Part shown: one piece after another, positions 43,130-53,625 of the stretch
How the letters are laid out: each line of letters starts with the position of its first letter
Position numbering within the stretch: the first letter of the stretch is position 1
NCBI RefSeq assembly: GCF_963678635.1
Contig: NC_087066.1
Location: 41,501,338 to 41,565,337 of the forward strand
Origin: Symsagittifera roscoffensis
Lineage: Eukaryota > Xenacoelomorpha > Acoela > Convolutidae
DNA: 64,000 bases
Direction: 5' to 3'
Translations under genes and position numbers: made by a program
Notes under the pieces: generated by a model
The model's input: the letters and a program-made list of their open reading frames with translations, nothing else
Databases searched by the model: none
Told to the model about the DNA's origin: nothing

Positions 43130-43856
43130 GAGGATGCTCAACGTTCATGCGTTTGGTATTTTGGACAAAATACGCGTTTTTCTTAAGTTTGGTTGAGGTT
43201 AGGCAAAAAGTGAAGAATGCAAAGTTTGCCTGGAATTTCACCAGAATCAATAAGATGCAAGATTGTCTTCGACATTTTAACCAAATCTTTGACCCAAAAA
43301 TGGTTCATTTGGGCATTTCTCAATTTATCAAGAATTACGCTGAAACTACATAACTAAGTTAATTGATGAGAAATTTATATCAGAAGAAGCCTCTTATACA
43401 ACCTAACAAAGGTCTAGAAGAGCACAAATTCTGAAAATCAGTTTAAGAAGATATTTTTGGTTGATAGCCAAAAATGTCATTTTTACTTAATTTGAACTAA
43501 AATCTTGGCTGAAAACAATTTTCAAATGTTTTAGGCAAATTTTTTGAAATTTTTCCCTTTCTAGAACTTTGTTGGGCTGTATTATAGTCTTCTTTTCATT
43601 CAACTTTCTCAAAAATTAACTGATAGTTGCAGCGTAATTCTTGATTAATTAAAAAAGACAAAATGGCCCTTTTTGTTGTAAAATTTTGGTTGAGAATTTC
43701 GGAGAAAAAATTGAACCATATTGTTCCAATAGTTCTGGTGAAATTCTAAGCAACTTTTGTTTTCTTCTTTTTTTTGGCTTCTCTTAACCCAATTTGAGAA
43801 TAACGCGTTTGAATTTTCGAATGTTTGTTGTGTCCGGTTAATTAAAATCAGCACTG
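43130..43856. mobile_element. palindromic mariner-like MITE
   Basis: The arms match in inverted orientation (TGGAATTTCACCAGAA near 43,230 and TTCTGGTGAAATTC near 43,733). The right end AATCAGCACTG is followed by TA at 43857-43858. The left terminus is eroded. Same family as 44381-45124. Confidence 0.6.
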
Positions 43857-44380
43857 TATGTTGTTAGACGGGAATCATAGTTTTGTATTTAAGATAGCGT
43901 GCAATGTTATACACAAAATCTGAATTTTTTTTGCTTCAATTTTTAAAATTTTTTTGGTCGCAATCAAAGATTGAGTTGTGAAATCAAACAAAAACTTCTT
44001 CCCTGAACGTTATCTGTGATGTTTTGTTGGCAGGGAGTTGTCGTGTCAGTTTTTTTAGACAAGGAAAGCTGCTTGTTATAAGTGAAAAACAACAACAAAT
44101 TCCGAGCAATACGAGTTGAAAATGGGTCGTTTTGAAATCATGAAAACCAGTTTTCCCTCGAAAAAGGTCTTTCTTGTCGACTACTGTTCACGGAATGTAA
44201 GCAGAACCATTTAGCTAACCTAGAAATAAATATCGTTTTTCGCGGTTAAGCACGTCGATTTTATCGATTGTTTATTTTCAGAGCCGATATGGAAGTAATT
44301 AGACGAAGAAATTTATTCAAATAGCCTAGTATTTTGGCGATGCGATCACGAAAGTGAGTAAATTTTAGTTACCACCAATA

Positions 44381-45124
44381 CAGGGGTGAATTAAAATAAC
44401 GGGACAAAAGGTACACATTTTAAAATTTCAAACGCGTTTTTCTCAAAATGGTCAAGATTAGACAAAACGTGAAAAGAGAACAAAATTTGATTGGATTTTA
44501 CCAGGTTTATTATGGTGCAGTGTTTTCAAAATTTCCAACCTAATTTTAACCCCAATATTGGTTCAATTTTTGCTTTTTTTAACTTAATCAATTACGATGA
44601 AATGACTACGTTAATTGATGAGAAAGATATATTAAAAGAAGTCCTATCCACAGCGAAACGAAGTTCTAGAATGGTAAAATCTCTGAAATTTTACAAAACT
44701 TTTTAAACGAAAGTTCTTAAGCTTAGATTTTGGTTTTTATATAGTAAAGATGACCTTAAAAATGACCTTTTTTGGCTATCAACCAAAAGTATATTCTCTT
44801 ATACAGGTTTTCTCAAAATTTACCCTTCTAGATCTTTGTTGAGCTGTGTAAGTGGCTTCTTTTAATATATTTTTCTCATCAAAAGGGACACTTACTTGGT
44901 AGTTTCAGCGTAATTCTAATTTAATTTAAAAAGCTAAATTGAGCCACTTTCGGTGTAAAATTCTGGTTCAGAATTTTGGAAAAAATGCACCATACTAATT
45001 CTATCGAATTTCTAAGCAACTTCTGTTCTCTTCACTTTTTGTCTAATCTTAACCCAATATGAGAAAAACACGTTTGAAATTTCAACTTTTGTACGTTTTG
45101 TTCGGTTAATTTAAATCAGCAATG
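44381..45124. mobile_element. palindromic mariner-like MITE, 744 bp
   Basis: Begins CAGGGGTGAATTAAAATAAC after TA (44379-44380) and ends TTAATTTAAATCAGCAATG. Inner arms pair over hundreds of bases (ACGCGTTTTTCTCAAA near 44,432 with TATGAGAAAAACACGT near 45,058). Shares ends and arms with 43130-43856. The ORF 44491-44706 is arm sequence, not a gene. Confidence 0.65.
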
Positions 45125-45734
45125 AATTTGTTTAAAGTTGAATTTTTGCATTTGCTGGAATTTATTTGTAATTGTACATGTGGATGGTTAACCTTGAAAA
45201 ATTGATAAGCATCAAATTCGAGTGAGGTTGTGCAGGTTATTTGCTAACAAAACTATGATTTTCTTTTTTTCCACTAGCAATTCTTGACAATTATAAAAAA
45301 AATTGCAGATTTCAAGCTACGTGAATGTAATGAACCTTGAAATGGCGTTTGAAAATTTTTTAAATTTTGACTTCTTGCAGGTCAACCCTAATTATTAATT
45401 ATTTTAATTGAGCTCTCAATTGTTTTTTTTTAGCAGAACACTCAAAATGCTTGTTAAAAATAGCTGAACGCATCTGTACTGGCAATAGGGGGTTGGTTGG
45501 TTTGGTTGGAGAATGGTACCGAAGACTACAAAAGTACTTGAGATGGTGAAGTGGCCCTTTTCACTTTGAAAGGGGATCTACCCCCTCCTTCCCACATAGA
45601 TCCGCTGTCAACAATACCCCTTGAGTGTTAAATAACACCGTCGATAAAATGACCCATTCAAGCTTTTTATACAAAGAAATAAGTGTAGATTAATTTTTCT
45701 GGAATAACCAATTACATATATACAATTCAGGTCA
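45125..45734. other. upstream of RYBP gene
   Basis: No gene seen. The acceptor-like TATACAATTCAG at 45719-45730 directly precedes the RYBP start exon and implies an upstream non-coding exon. No core promoter could be identified. Confidence 0.35.
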
Positions 45735-45901
45735 ATGAACAGCGGGGCCGAAGGAAGTGCCGGCTCCTCCCGCTCCAGATCCAGGGGCGAATCCTCCGAA
45801 CCAGACTCCTCGTCTCTGTGGCAGTGTCCAACTTGTACATATAGAAATGCATTCTCACTCTACTCTTGTGAGATTTGCTCAACCAAGAAGCCCTCTTCCA
45901 G
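45735..45901 (+). CDS. RYBP: RYBP exon 1 (zinc finger)
   Basis: MNSGAEGSAG start, Ser/Arg-rich, then the zinc finger WQCPTCTYRN ... CEIC. The donor CTTCCAG | GTAACG leaves two bases of an Arg codon. Vertebrate RYBP likewise has its finger close to the N-terminus. Confidence 0.85.
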
Positions 45902-48675
45902 GTAACGTTTTATCTAAATGATAATTCTGATAGAAACTGATTAATCCGACCACTCTTGTTGGTTTCGCTGGACCTAAGGCGTAGGTAGGTTTTCGCCTAG
46001 TTTAAGTTTCTAAGAAAACTCGTTGGGGAGCTACTTATTTATTCCATCAAAGCCCTTAATATTTGAGGGTGCATCAGATTAAAGCTTAGTGTGAAGAAAA
46101 TTGAATCTGAGATTTGCGATTTTCAGACTAAATGAAACATATTTTCATGTGAGAGTGAGCTTTCAGTATAATGCTGATGAGACTTAAAAAGTTTGATGCC
46201 TAACAAAGTGTTCGGCTTGCTGAAATACACATGCCTCGAATCATGAGCGATGGCGTTGTTGCTTTGTTCGCCGCCTCTCAGCTGAAGGTCGGTGGTTCTA
46301 GGTCCAGCTTGAACTGAATGTAGTTAACAATGAGGGACACAACAGCGGTTCTCCACATTAGGCTAAACAGCTTGTATATAATTTTTGCTATTAGTACTGA
46401 CTTCTGAAGACCCGTTAATTATTTTTTTTGCTATATTTTTTGAAATTGAAATCATTTTTTATGAGCTAGCAGCTCAAAAAAAATAAACGTTCTCTTAGAA
46501 AGTTGTAAAGTTCTGATGTGAAATTGATTTGTTCTGATTTTATGCTCATTACCCTTGCGAAAGCAAGTGTCTTGTAATCGGGAACTTTTCCGTAAAACAT
46601 CATTTTTTACACATTTGCAATTGAAATCGATGTTGTTTTATTGTCTATTTTTATCATTTTCCAGGCCCTGTTTCACTTGGCCTGTTGGTAATGCGGTTGC
46701 CTTTTTACCCTTTGGTTTGGGTTTCGAGTCCCGGTCGGACCTTGTTTATTTTTTCAGCGTCTGAAATCGATTTTTTTTCCGGAAAAATTGTATAGTGGGA
46801 CTGTAGTTTCTCGGCTTAGTTGCCAAACCACGTTTTTGCGATGTAAGCAGTTTTCTTGGTAGTTGCAAATCTCGTTGATTAAATCCTGTAGTTTTCTTAT
46901 TTTACTAGCCCTGACTGGTATACTTTTCATTTTTTTTAAAGAAATTTTATTCAGCCTAAATGAATTCGGCTCATGTTTTGTCTGTTTAGTTGGAATTTTT
47001 TTTTTGCATCGGTTTAGGGATAAAAATAGTTTTTCTTCTTTTGAGTAAATCAGGTCGCTTGGAAGTATATAAGTTAAAGCTCAAACTTTTAAATCGCTCA
47101 TATTTTTTTAGGACCATTTTTTTTTGGAATGTTCTGTTTTCGGATTGTTGGCTTAGTGAACGCTCGGAGAATACTAAAAGCTTGGTTAATGAAATTGGTT
47201 GTATTTCTTGTTTGTTTTTCTGAGATAAAATTTTCTATTTAAATAAAAATTGTTTTTTTTTAAAGTTTTTTTCGACTTAGTTATTTTCATCTTACTGTCT
47301 ATTTGCCAGCTTGCAGTGCTACGCTTTCGTTGTATCGCAAGTTCTGCGAAACTCGGCTTCGACTCTGTGTATAAACTTGATGGTAACAAAGCATCGAAGT
47401 ATGGAAATAAGTCAAATTTATACATTACATAACTAGAAAATATTCGTGAATACGTTTTACCGGAAGTTATTCTTGACTATTTTCCATGTTCTTTTTTTTT
47501 TACTGTAGAGGCAGAGTTAGTGGCTCTCGATCAAGTGTGACATCTTCGGCTGCTGATTCATCCTTAGCTGAAACAGACCACGACAGGGATTCGAATGCAT
47601 CGGCAGCTTCATTAGTGTCTTCTCTCTCCTCGGCTGTCGCTGGTGTGGACCCGAGGAGTAGAAGTGTCAGTCCAGACACCATGTTACAGAATGCGACCAG
47701 AAAACACCCCCGTAAGAGAAGGTAAGAGGCAGCGAATTTTCACGTAACACTACATGGTAAATCAGGAATTAGAACATGCCTGCCGCCAAAATCGAGCAAC
47801 TAGTTCTAACCATAAGTTGAACCAAGCTACTTATATTTTGAAAGAAACCAAGAAAAGCTTCCGAGCAAAGTTTTGCAACTATTGAGATAATATACGAAAA
47901 GAAGATAGGGCCAAATTTTCGTTTCTAACAGGTTTTTTTTCACCACCTCACTTCTTGACGCTGCATGTGAATATATAGTAGATTATTTACTTTTTTACTT
48001 AAATATAATTGTCTCAAATGGACTTCTTATCGTGACAGGAGAGTTTATAGCTCGTGCAGTCAGTTGGCTATGTTCGAAGCTTGGGAGGATTTAGGATTAT
48101 TGCAAGGATTGCGGTCATAATCGCTCAACCTTTTCGGTGGTTGACCAAATTGATTTTCCAAGCTCTCCTAAAACACGTACAGGACCATAATTTTTGTAAT
48201 GCTTTTGAGTAAACTTGTCAAAGTTGACCTTCTGGGCACTCTTTGAAAAACTCTGTAGTTTCAAGTGGATCCCATAACATCCCCCTCATCTGACTTTGTA
48301 AAACCAGACCTACCGTCTCTTAAAACCAGAACTACTTGGGTGAGTAAAGTTATCATGTATGTGGCAAAAAAACCCTGAAAACGTTTTTATTTAATTTTGA
48401 AGTGGTATTTTAGGCTGAAAATCTCAGACATGGTCGATCTGAAAGTGTTCACAACGACTGAAATTACTGTCGGTGACAAAACAGTCTCTATTTGCGACTT
48501 CAAACTGAAGAAGATAGTGAATCAGCAGTGTTCCAACCAATCAGAAGTCTTCAATAGAGCAGAAACGGACAGCCGTTCTGTGTTCATAAAGGAAGAATCG
48601 AACCAATCGATCGATTTGGAAAGCAGTTCAAACTCATTAACTTGCTCATCTTCAGGTGTCAGCTCGCTAGTTTGA
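45735..48675 (+). CDS. RYBP: RYBP/YAF2 homologue, 3 coding exons, 213 aa
   Basis: CDS join 45735-45901, 47509-47721, 48414-48675. Every intron is GT-AG, phase 2, and the frame closes at TGA. Residues 29-48 are a RanBP2-type zinc finger: W29-x-C31-x2-C34-x3-N38-x6-C45-x2-C48, followed by KK. Residues about 127-160 (RLKISD ... ITVGDKTVSICDFK) match the C-terminal beta-hairpin of RYBP/YAF2 that binds RING1. The middle and tail are Ser-rich. The vertebrate proteins are 180-228 aa. RYBP is a subunit of variant Polycomb complex PRC1, where the zinc finger binds ubiquitinated H2A and the C-terminus binds RING1A/B. AATAAA at 48741-48746 is a likely poly(A) signal. I recognise the family but cannot separate RYBP from YAF2. 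Confidence 0.85.
46676..47375 (+). mobile_element. long SINE-like retroelement copy B
   Basis: In RYBP intron 1. The head carries box A TGGCCTGTTGG (46,678) and box B GGTTTCGAGTCCC (46,720). The body has ATTTTATTCAGCCTAAATGA near 46,945 and the tail CGTTGTATCGCAAGTTCTGC near 47,327, the same order as copy A at 27,220. Another tRNA-like stretch (GGTGGTTCTAGGTCCAG) lies at 46,290. Confidence 0.55.
47509..47721 (+). CDS. RYBP: RYBP exon 2 (Ser-rich linker)
   Basis: Follows a strong polypyrimidine acceptor (TTTTTTTTTTACTGTAG). It encodes a Ser/Ala/Asp-rich linker ending in basic RKHPRKR, with donor AGAAG | GTAAGA. The low-complexity composition agrees with the unstructured middle of RYBP. Confidence 0.8.
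48414..48675 (+). CDS. RYBP: RYBP exon 3 (RING1-binding hairpin)
   Basis: Follows GGTATTTTAG. The first residues RLKISD and the ITVGDKTVSICDFK strand pair align with RLKNVD and VTVGNVTV-type sequence in RYBP. It ends in a Ser-rich tail. Confidence 0.85.
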
Positions 48676-48740
48676 AAATTGTGTTTAAAATTATGAAGGC
48701 TGTTTTTCTTATGCGTTTTTGCGAATATCATAGTAAATCA

Positions 48741-48746
48741 AATAAA
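48741..48746 (+). promoter_or_regulatory. poly(A) signal of RYBP gene
   Basis: AATAAA 66 bp after the stop codon, same strand. Confidence 0.6.
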
Positions 48747-49990
48747 ACATACTACGATATGAAAACAAGCATGCAACTATCAAACAATCAGATTACAGCA
48801 ATTTTACTATGAAATTCGGGCCATGCGTAAATTGTTGAATCCCAATTGTGAATATAAATCAAAAAAGACCCGTTGAGGCTTCGCTCTTTTTCACTCACCA
48901 ATCCTGATTTTTTCTTTTAATGGCTTGTTTAGAAAAATATTAAGCAAGAGATTTTTGACTTGAATAGGTTATAAATCAGTCTTACATATTTAATGGTATA
49001 TATAGATTACTATGAGCTGATTATTGTGTTAAGAAACAGAAAATGCTGAAATAGAAAATGAAATCGTTGAGTAGTTAAAATTGCAACGCTGCATGCATGT
49101 AGTTTAAATTATTTTCAACTTCGGATATCGTTTTCTCGGCTCTTGTCCAGTTTCCCACCCCCTCGTAAAATTACAAAAAAAACTGTTCAAAAGTTGTTCA
49201 CACGGCGTTTGACATGTAAAAAAAAGTAGTAAAAATTTGTTCACTTGTTCACGTTGACGCGTTTTAATGCAGTTTGTAATATGAAAAGTCATTTTACATA
49301 GACGTTCATATTGAATTGCAAAAAAAATCAAAGGGCTTGGAAGGGAAGGGAGGTAAAATGGAAAAGAGCCGTTTGCTCGTATTTGCTGAAATAATTAGTT
49401 AATATGAGCAGCCATTTCAATTCAATGTTTCAATGGGCGTATTGATCAAATTTTGATTAACTTTGTCCTTAATAATTGTGTTTGATAGTTGCTTTTTATT
49501 GAATTTCTTTAAGTATCCCATGTAATCGGAAACTGCCAATGGGTAAAACTAACATATATTAATTGCCACTATAAGGGGACATTTTGTGGTTAAGCATAAG
49601 AGAAAATGGTACCCAGTAACAAATCTTACTTTTCAAAGAGGGTAGGGGAGAAGGTTAAAGAGCTTTGAACGCCTCTGAAACATTTTTGTAGACCAAATAT
49701 TAAATTATTTATACAAAAGTGTGACATTTTATACAGAAGTTTTTGCTGTTCAGAATCGATGCATATCACTAATAATAATACTCTGTGACGTTCAATATAA
49801 TTTACTAAATGAAGTTATTTCCTGATTTTGTTGAGGTTACTTGCCTTCGAAATATTGTGTTTCAAATTGTTCTTTATATTCCTCTATATTGTAAATCTTT
49901 AAGTAATGCTAAGTTCGAATAAAAATGTTAAATATCAATTTTTAATGAATGAGTCGTAGGGTTCATTGAAAAATGTCATTTTTAAAAAAT
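48747..49990. other. intergenic DNA after RYBP
   Basis: No gene, RNA or repeat that I can support. Confidence 0.35.
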
Positions 49991-49991
49991 G

Positions 49992-50030
<39 letters not shown>

Positions 50031-50091
50031 TAGATAGATAGATAGATAGATAGATATATAGAAAAATAGATAGATAGATCGATAGATAAAG
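49991..50091. repeat. GATA/GACA compound microsatellite
   Basis: GATA units, then about six GACA units, then GATA again, degrading to GATC/AAAA variants after 50,056. Confidence 0.9.
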
Positions 50092-50859
50092 AGACCAAGA
50101 GTGAAAGAAATTTGGGTTTTAATGGAATTTGGATTTTGTGAACCATGTATTAAAAAGGTAGGGCTGCAGTACTATTGTCGATACCTCTTCCTCATGTATC
50201 ACAATCAAGAAGTTATGAATGCGGTCTTGAATCCTGTTTAAGTGGCCAATTTTGTTGCGTGCAAAGAACTGAGTTAAACACCATGCGAAGTTCGAGCAGG
50301 CAGTTTTTGTATTACCAAATAATCAAGAAAACGTTCTATTATGCAAGGTCTTGTGATCAGCGGTAGATGTTTTGGTAGATAGTTTTACGTAAAGTACATT
50401 GATCGTAGTTTGATGGAATACTGAAGAAACTTGAAATATTCAAAATCGGAATGTAGGCTTTTTTCTTGTTAAGAACTTGAACCCAATCAGTTATTCATAT
50501 GATGCTGCTATGCAGCTTACATGCTCGATTTCAAATTTAACTACTGGTGGGTACTAGTTACTACAGGGTAGTTTCAGGGGTAGTTGAAACTTGGTAAAGT
50601 TTTACAAAATCGGTTTTTTTTCTGGTCAACTGATGTCTGCTAAATTATTGTCGGCCTTTTTTCCGCTTCGAAAGTTTTGTTCAGTTGACAATTTGAATTT
50701 CAAATAACTTGCTAAGCCCTTCGGCCGATTTTCGAAAAGAAATATTTATAGAAACTTGCCTACTTTTTATTTGCCGTCATTCTCCCCGATCTCTTTCTGC
50801 ATTACCCATTTATCTACAGCCTTCCACGAAAAAGTCTGGGGAATATTTGATCAAATTTT
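50092..50859. other. intergenic DNA, possible Cys-rich ORF
   Basis: The ORF 50175-50366 contains YECGLESCLSGQFCC, a striking cysteine spacing, but starts with TTG and has no convincing splice acceptor. Nothing else recognised. Confidence 0.2.
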
Positions 50860-51810
50860 TTGCTTTTCATTTTCTCAAAACTAACTTACCAAATCTGAGA
50901 TTTTGACTTCACTTAACAAAACAGGTTGGAAAAGCTCCCCGTCATAAGTGGCTACGCTGAAACTTTTTTTACACAAAGTTATGGCCCTCAGAATAGACAA
51001 TTTTTTGATTTTCCTGACCGGTTTGTGAATCTTGAATTTTTCTTGAAAACTAACCTCCAAACTTAAGTTTGTGGGCTCAATGGAGATAACGGCTAGTGGA
51101 AAGCTTCCCCGTGTTAGCTTCCCACAAAAAGTTATCGTCGTAGTCGTTATCGTTCTCAGCGTTGTCTTTCCAATTTTTACCAAAAATACCCTCGGAAAAC
51201 TTTTTTTAGCTTTTCAATTGTAGCCTTTTTGAAACTTCTTGAATTTTCTGGAGAGTTACCCTGCCAAACTTGGCTTTTTGGGTTCAATTGAAATAACCGG
51301 TTTGATAAATATCTTTTGAATAAGCGGCTACGCTCATTTTTTTACAAGGAGCTACGATTCTCGGAAATGTCAACTGACTAATTTTTTGACGGTCTTTTGG
51401 ACTTTTCTCGATAACTATCTGGCCAATTCTGATATCCTAGATTGAATTGACACAACAGGCTGTTGGAAGCTTACCTGTATACCTTTATAACTTGCTACGC
51501 TCACTTTTTTTTAGAAAAACTTATTAACTCAAACAAAGGAAGGTTGGAAACTTAGAACGTTTTTTGAAAGTTTTTCGACTCTACTCGAAAATAACCGTGT
51601 CAATTCCGAAGTTTGCTGTTCAATCCAGAAACTCGATTATAGTAATTTTCTCTACTTAGCCGGTCACGACCTGTTTTACCAGAAAAATTTTGACGAATTT
51701 CAAAGAGTCCATTTTTTGAACTTTGACCGTTTTTTGAAACTTTTCAAATTTTCTTAAAAACTACCCTATCAAATCCAAAATGAGATCAAAATTTCAAGGG
51801 AAGGAGGCTA
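50860..51810. repeat. degenerate satellite, units of about 160-207 bp
   Basis: A recurring phrase (ACTAACTTACCAAATCTGA and variants) appears at about 50,880, 51,047, 51,253, 51,412, 51,591 and 51,760, each followed by related text such as GGAAAGCTTCCCCG and GGCTACGCTCATTTTT. Unit similarity is low, so the array is old. Confidence 0.55.
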
Positions 51811-53581
51811 CTTCTAATTACTTTTACGAAAAAGGTTTAGTCTTTCAGAAAACTCCTTAGCTGTTTTCTATTCCTTAGCTGTTTAGTAGAGAAACAACTA
51901 AGGTTTTGGGCAAAGTCCACTTTTCGAAATTATACATTTCGTCCCTGATCAGTATAGCAACTTCAACCTATAACAAACACTTGCCTCCAGATTTAGCTGA
52001 GCCCTCGGTGTCATTCATTAAGGCATACGTAAATTTTGGTTCATCTTGTTATTTTCAACGTTTTTTCGGCAAGGCGGGAGCTCCGCTTCAACTATGTGTA
52101 TTAAAGTCCGTTTCCGCGCGGTAATCGTAATTACGTAATTGAACTTAATTATGTTTGTAAATATGAATGAAATTTTCAAATCTCTCCCTCAATTTCTGCA
52201 ACACTTTTTTGCTTCCAAGTTCAGAAAAAAAAGTAAGAGCCTTCAAATTAATCAAAAACAATGTATTTTTTTTAACTAGGTAAATAACATCATTCGTTTG
52301 CTCGTCGAAGACGCTAACACTGTTGCAGTTTTTCCATGATTTATTAAACGAATTGCTCTCAAATCTTCGATTAGAGACTTGATGCGACTGATTTTGCGTA
52401 ATTTTTTCCAGGCACAATAAACTTATCTTATAATTAAAATTTATAGTTCAGTAGTATTGAACTTCACAAGCAAAAAAATAAACTTTTTGTAATAACTTGA
52501 TACTGAGAGTAACTATTGTTTTCCTAAGATATAGTTATGATCATTTTTTATCGGAAAAAAACGCAATCGCATCAATAATTGACTGAAATAGATTGTTGCG
52601 TTCAGAATTAAGAGTGAAAACCAAAAAAAAGTTTTTTGACAAGACATTCCAATAGTTATGAGTATTTGACAAAAATTTACCAGCGGTGCAGGCAGACGCT
52701 TTAATGTCTTTTTGTGGGAGGAATGGGATTTTTAAATCTCGAAAAAGATTCTGTTTTCATTACAATTTGAAGGAAATGAAAGGGAAGAAATTATGTAATG
52801 ATTGCATGAAAACGATACGATTGGGTATTATTAAGTTAAGATATTCTGGTATTGGTCCAATTTCTAATTAGATTTGTTGTATTCCCCACTGGTGTGTTAC
52901 AGCTAATAAAAGAACTTTATTCTTGCATTGCCGAAAAATACCGAAAAAAAAGTTATTTGACAAAGCTTAATGTTATTCAGTTTCCTCGCATAATTTTTTA
53001 AATATCAAAATAGCAGCAAAAGAGCAGTAAAAAAATTATTAATTTGACAAAGCGTTAACGTTATTCAGTTCCTCCGCATGAATTTCTTTTTCATATAAAA
53101 TTACCAGCTAGTGTTTTTCGAAGAGGTCAGAAAACTACAAAATATTTTAGAGTTCATACATGATTCGAATAGTTTTTTATTATCCCTTTATGAATTCAAT
53201 TGCAAGTTTCTGGATTTGATTTATTCGATTTTTAATTTTTGTCCAAAGCTGCTGAGAATTGTTTCCAAGTTTTTTCTTTATTTTTCTGTCTATTTTTTTC
53301 TACAATAATTTTATTAGCTAATAAATAATGAACAGAATAAAAACACGGCTTTCGCGTCAAAATTTAATTTCATTTTTGTGCTTAAAAGTGTCTTTGCGTT
53401 CTTACACTTGGGAGGGAGGTAATTTGCAGTTTTTTTCCGCTGAAGATGTCTTTAACATTTTCTACTCTTCATAGTCCACGTAAATCAGTCATTATTCTCT
53501 AATGATTGGCAGTAGGAGTGCTCTTTGATTGTACATTATTTATCAGCACATCACACGCGTCTATTTTTGTTTCCTTCTCAG
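51811..53581. other. intergenic DNA with small direct repeats
   Basis: A SINE-tail-like GGAGCTCCGCTTCAACTATG lies near 52,078. A two-copy direct repeat (TTTGACAAAGC ... GTTATTCAGTT) lies near 52,957 and 53,044. The ORF 52686-52871 has four Cys and is followed by AATAAA near 52,905, but I cannot support it as a gene. Confidence 0.3.
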
Positions 53582-53625
53582 ATCAGAATTACGATATGGA
53601 TGGTTGGTAAAGAGAATTTGATCAG
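53582..53625 (+). CDS. 44-nt exon, near-perfect splice sites
   Basis: TTTTGTTTCCTTCTCAG | 44 nt | GTAAGTATC. Only one frame is open (IRITIWMVGKENLI). Its phase-2 end fits the exon at 55632. Confidence 0.5.

Noticed and set aside
25225-46745. Functional tRNA genes at the box-A/box-B matches
   Set aside because: Box B is good in several, but acceptor and anticodon arms do not pair and T-rich SINE bodies follow.
49991-50091. CRISPR-like regular repeat
   Set aside because: It is a 4-bp microsatellite without spacers in a eukaryotic genome.
50175-50366. Cys-rich ORF (YECGLESCLSGQFCC) as a secreted peptide gene
   Set aside because: No ATG at a sensible place, no convincing splice acceptor, and no family pattern I can support.
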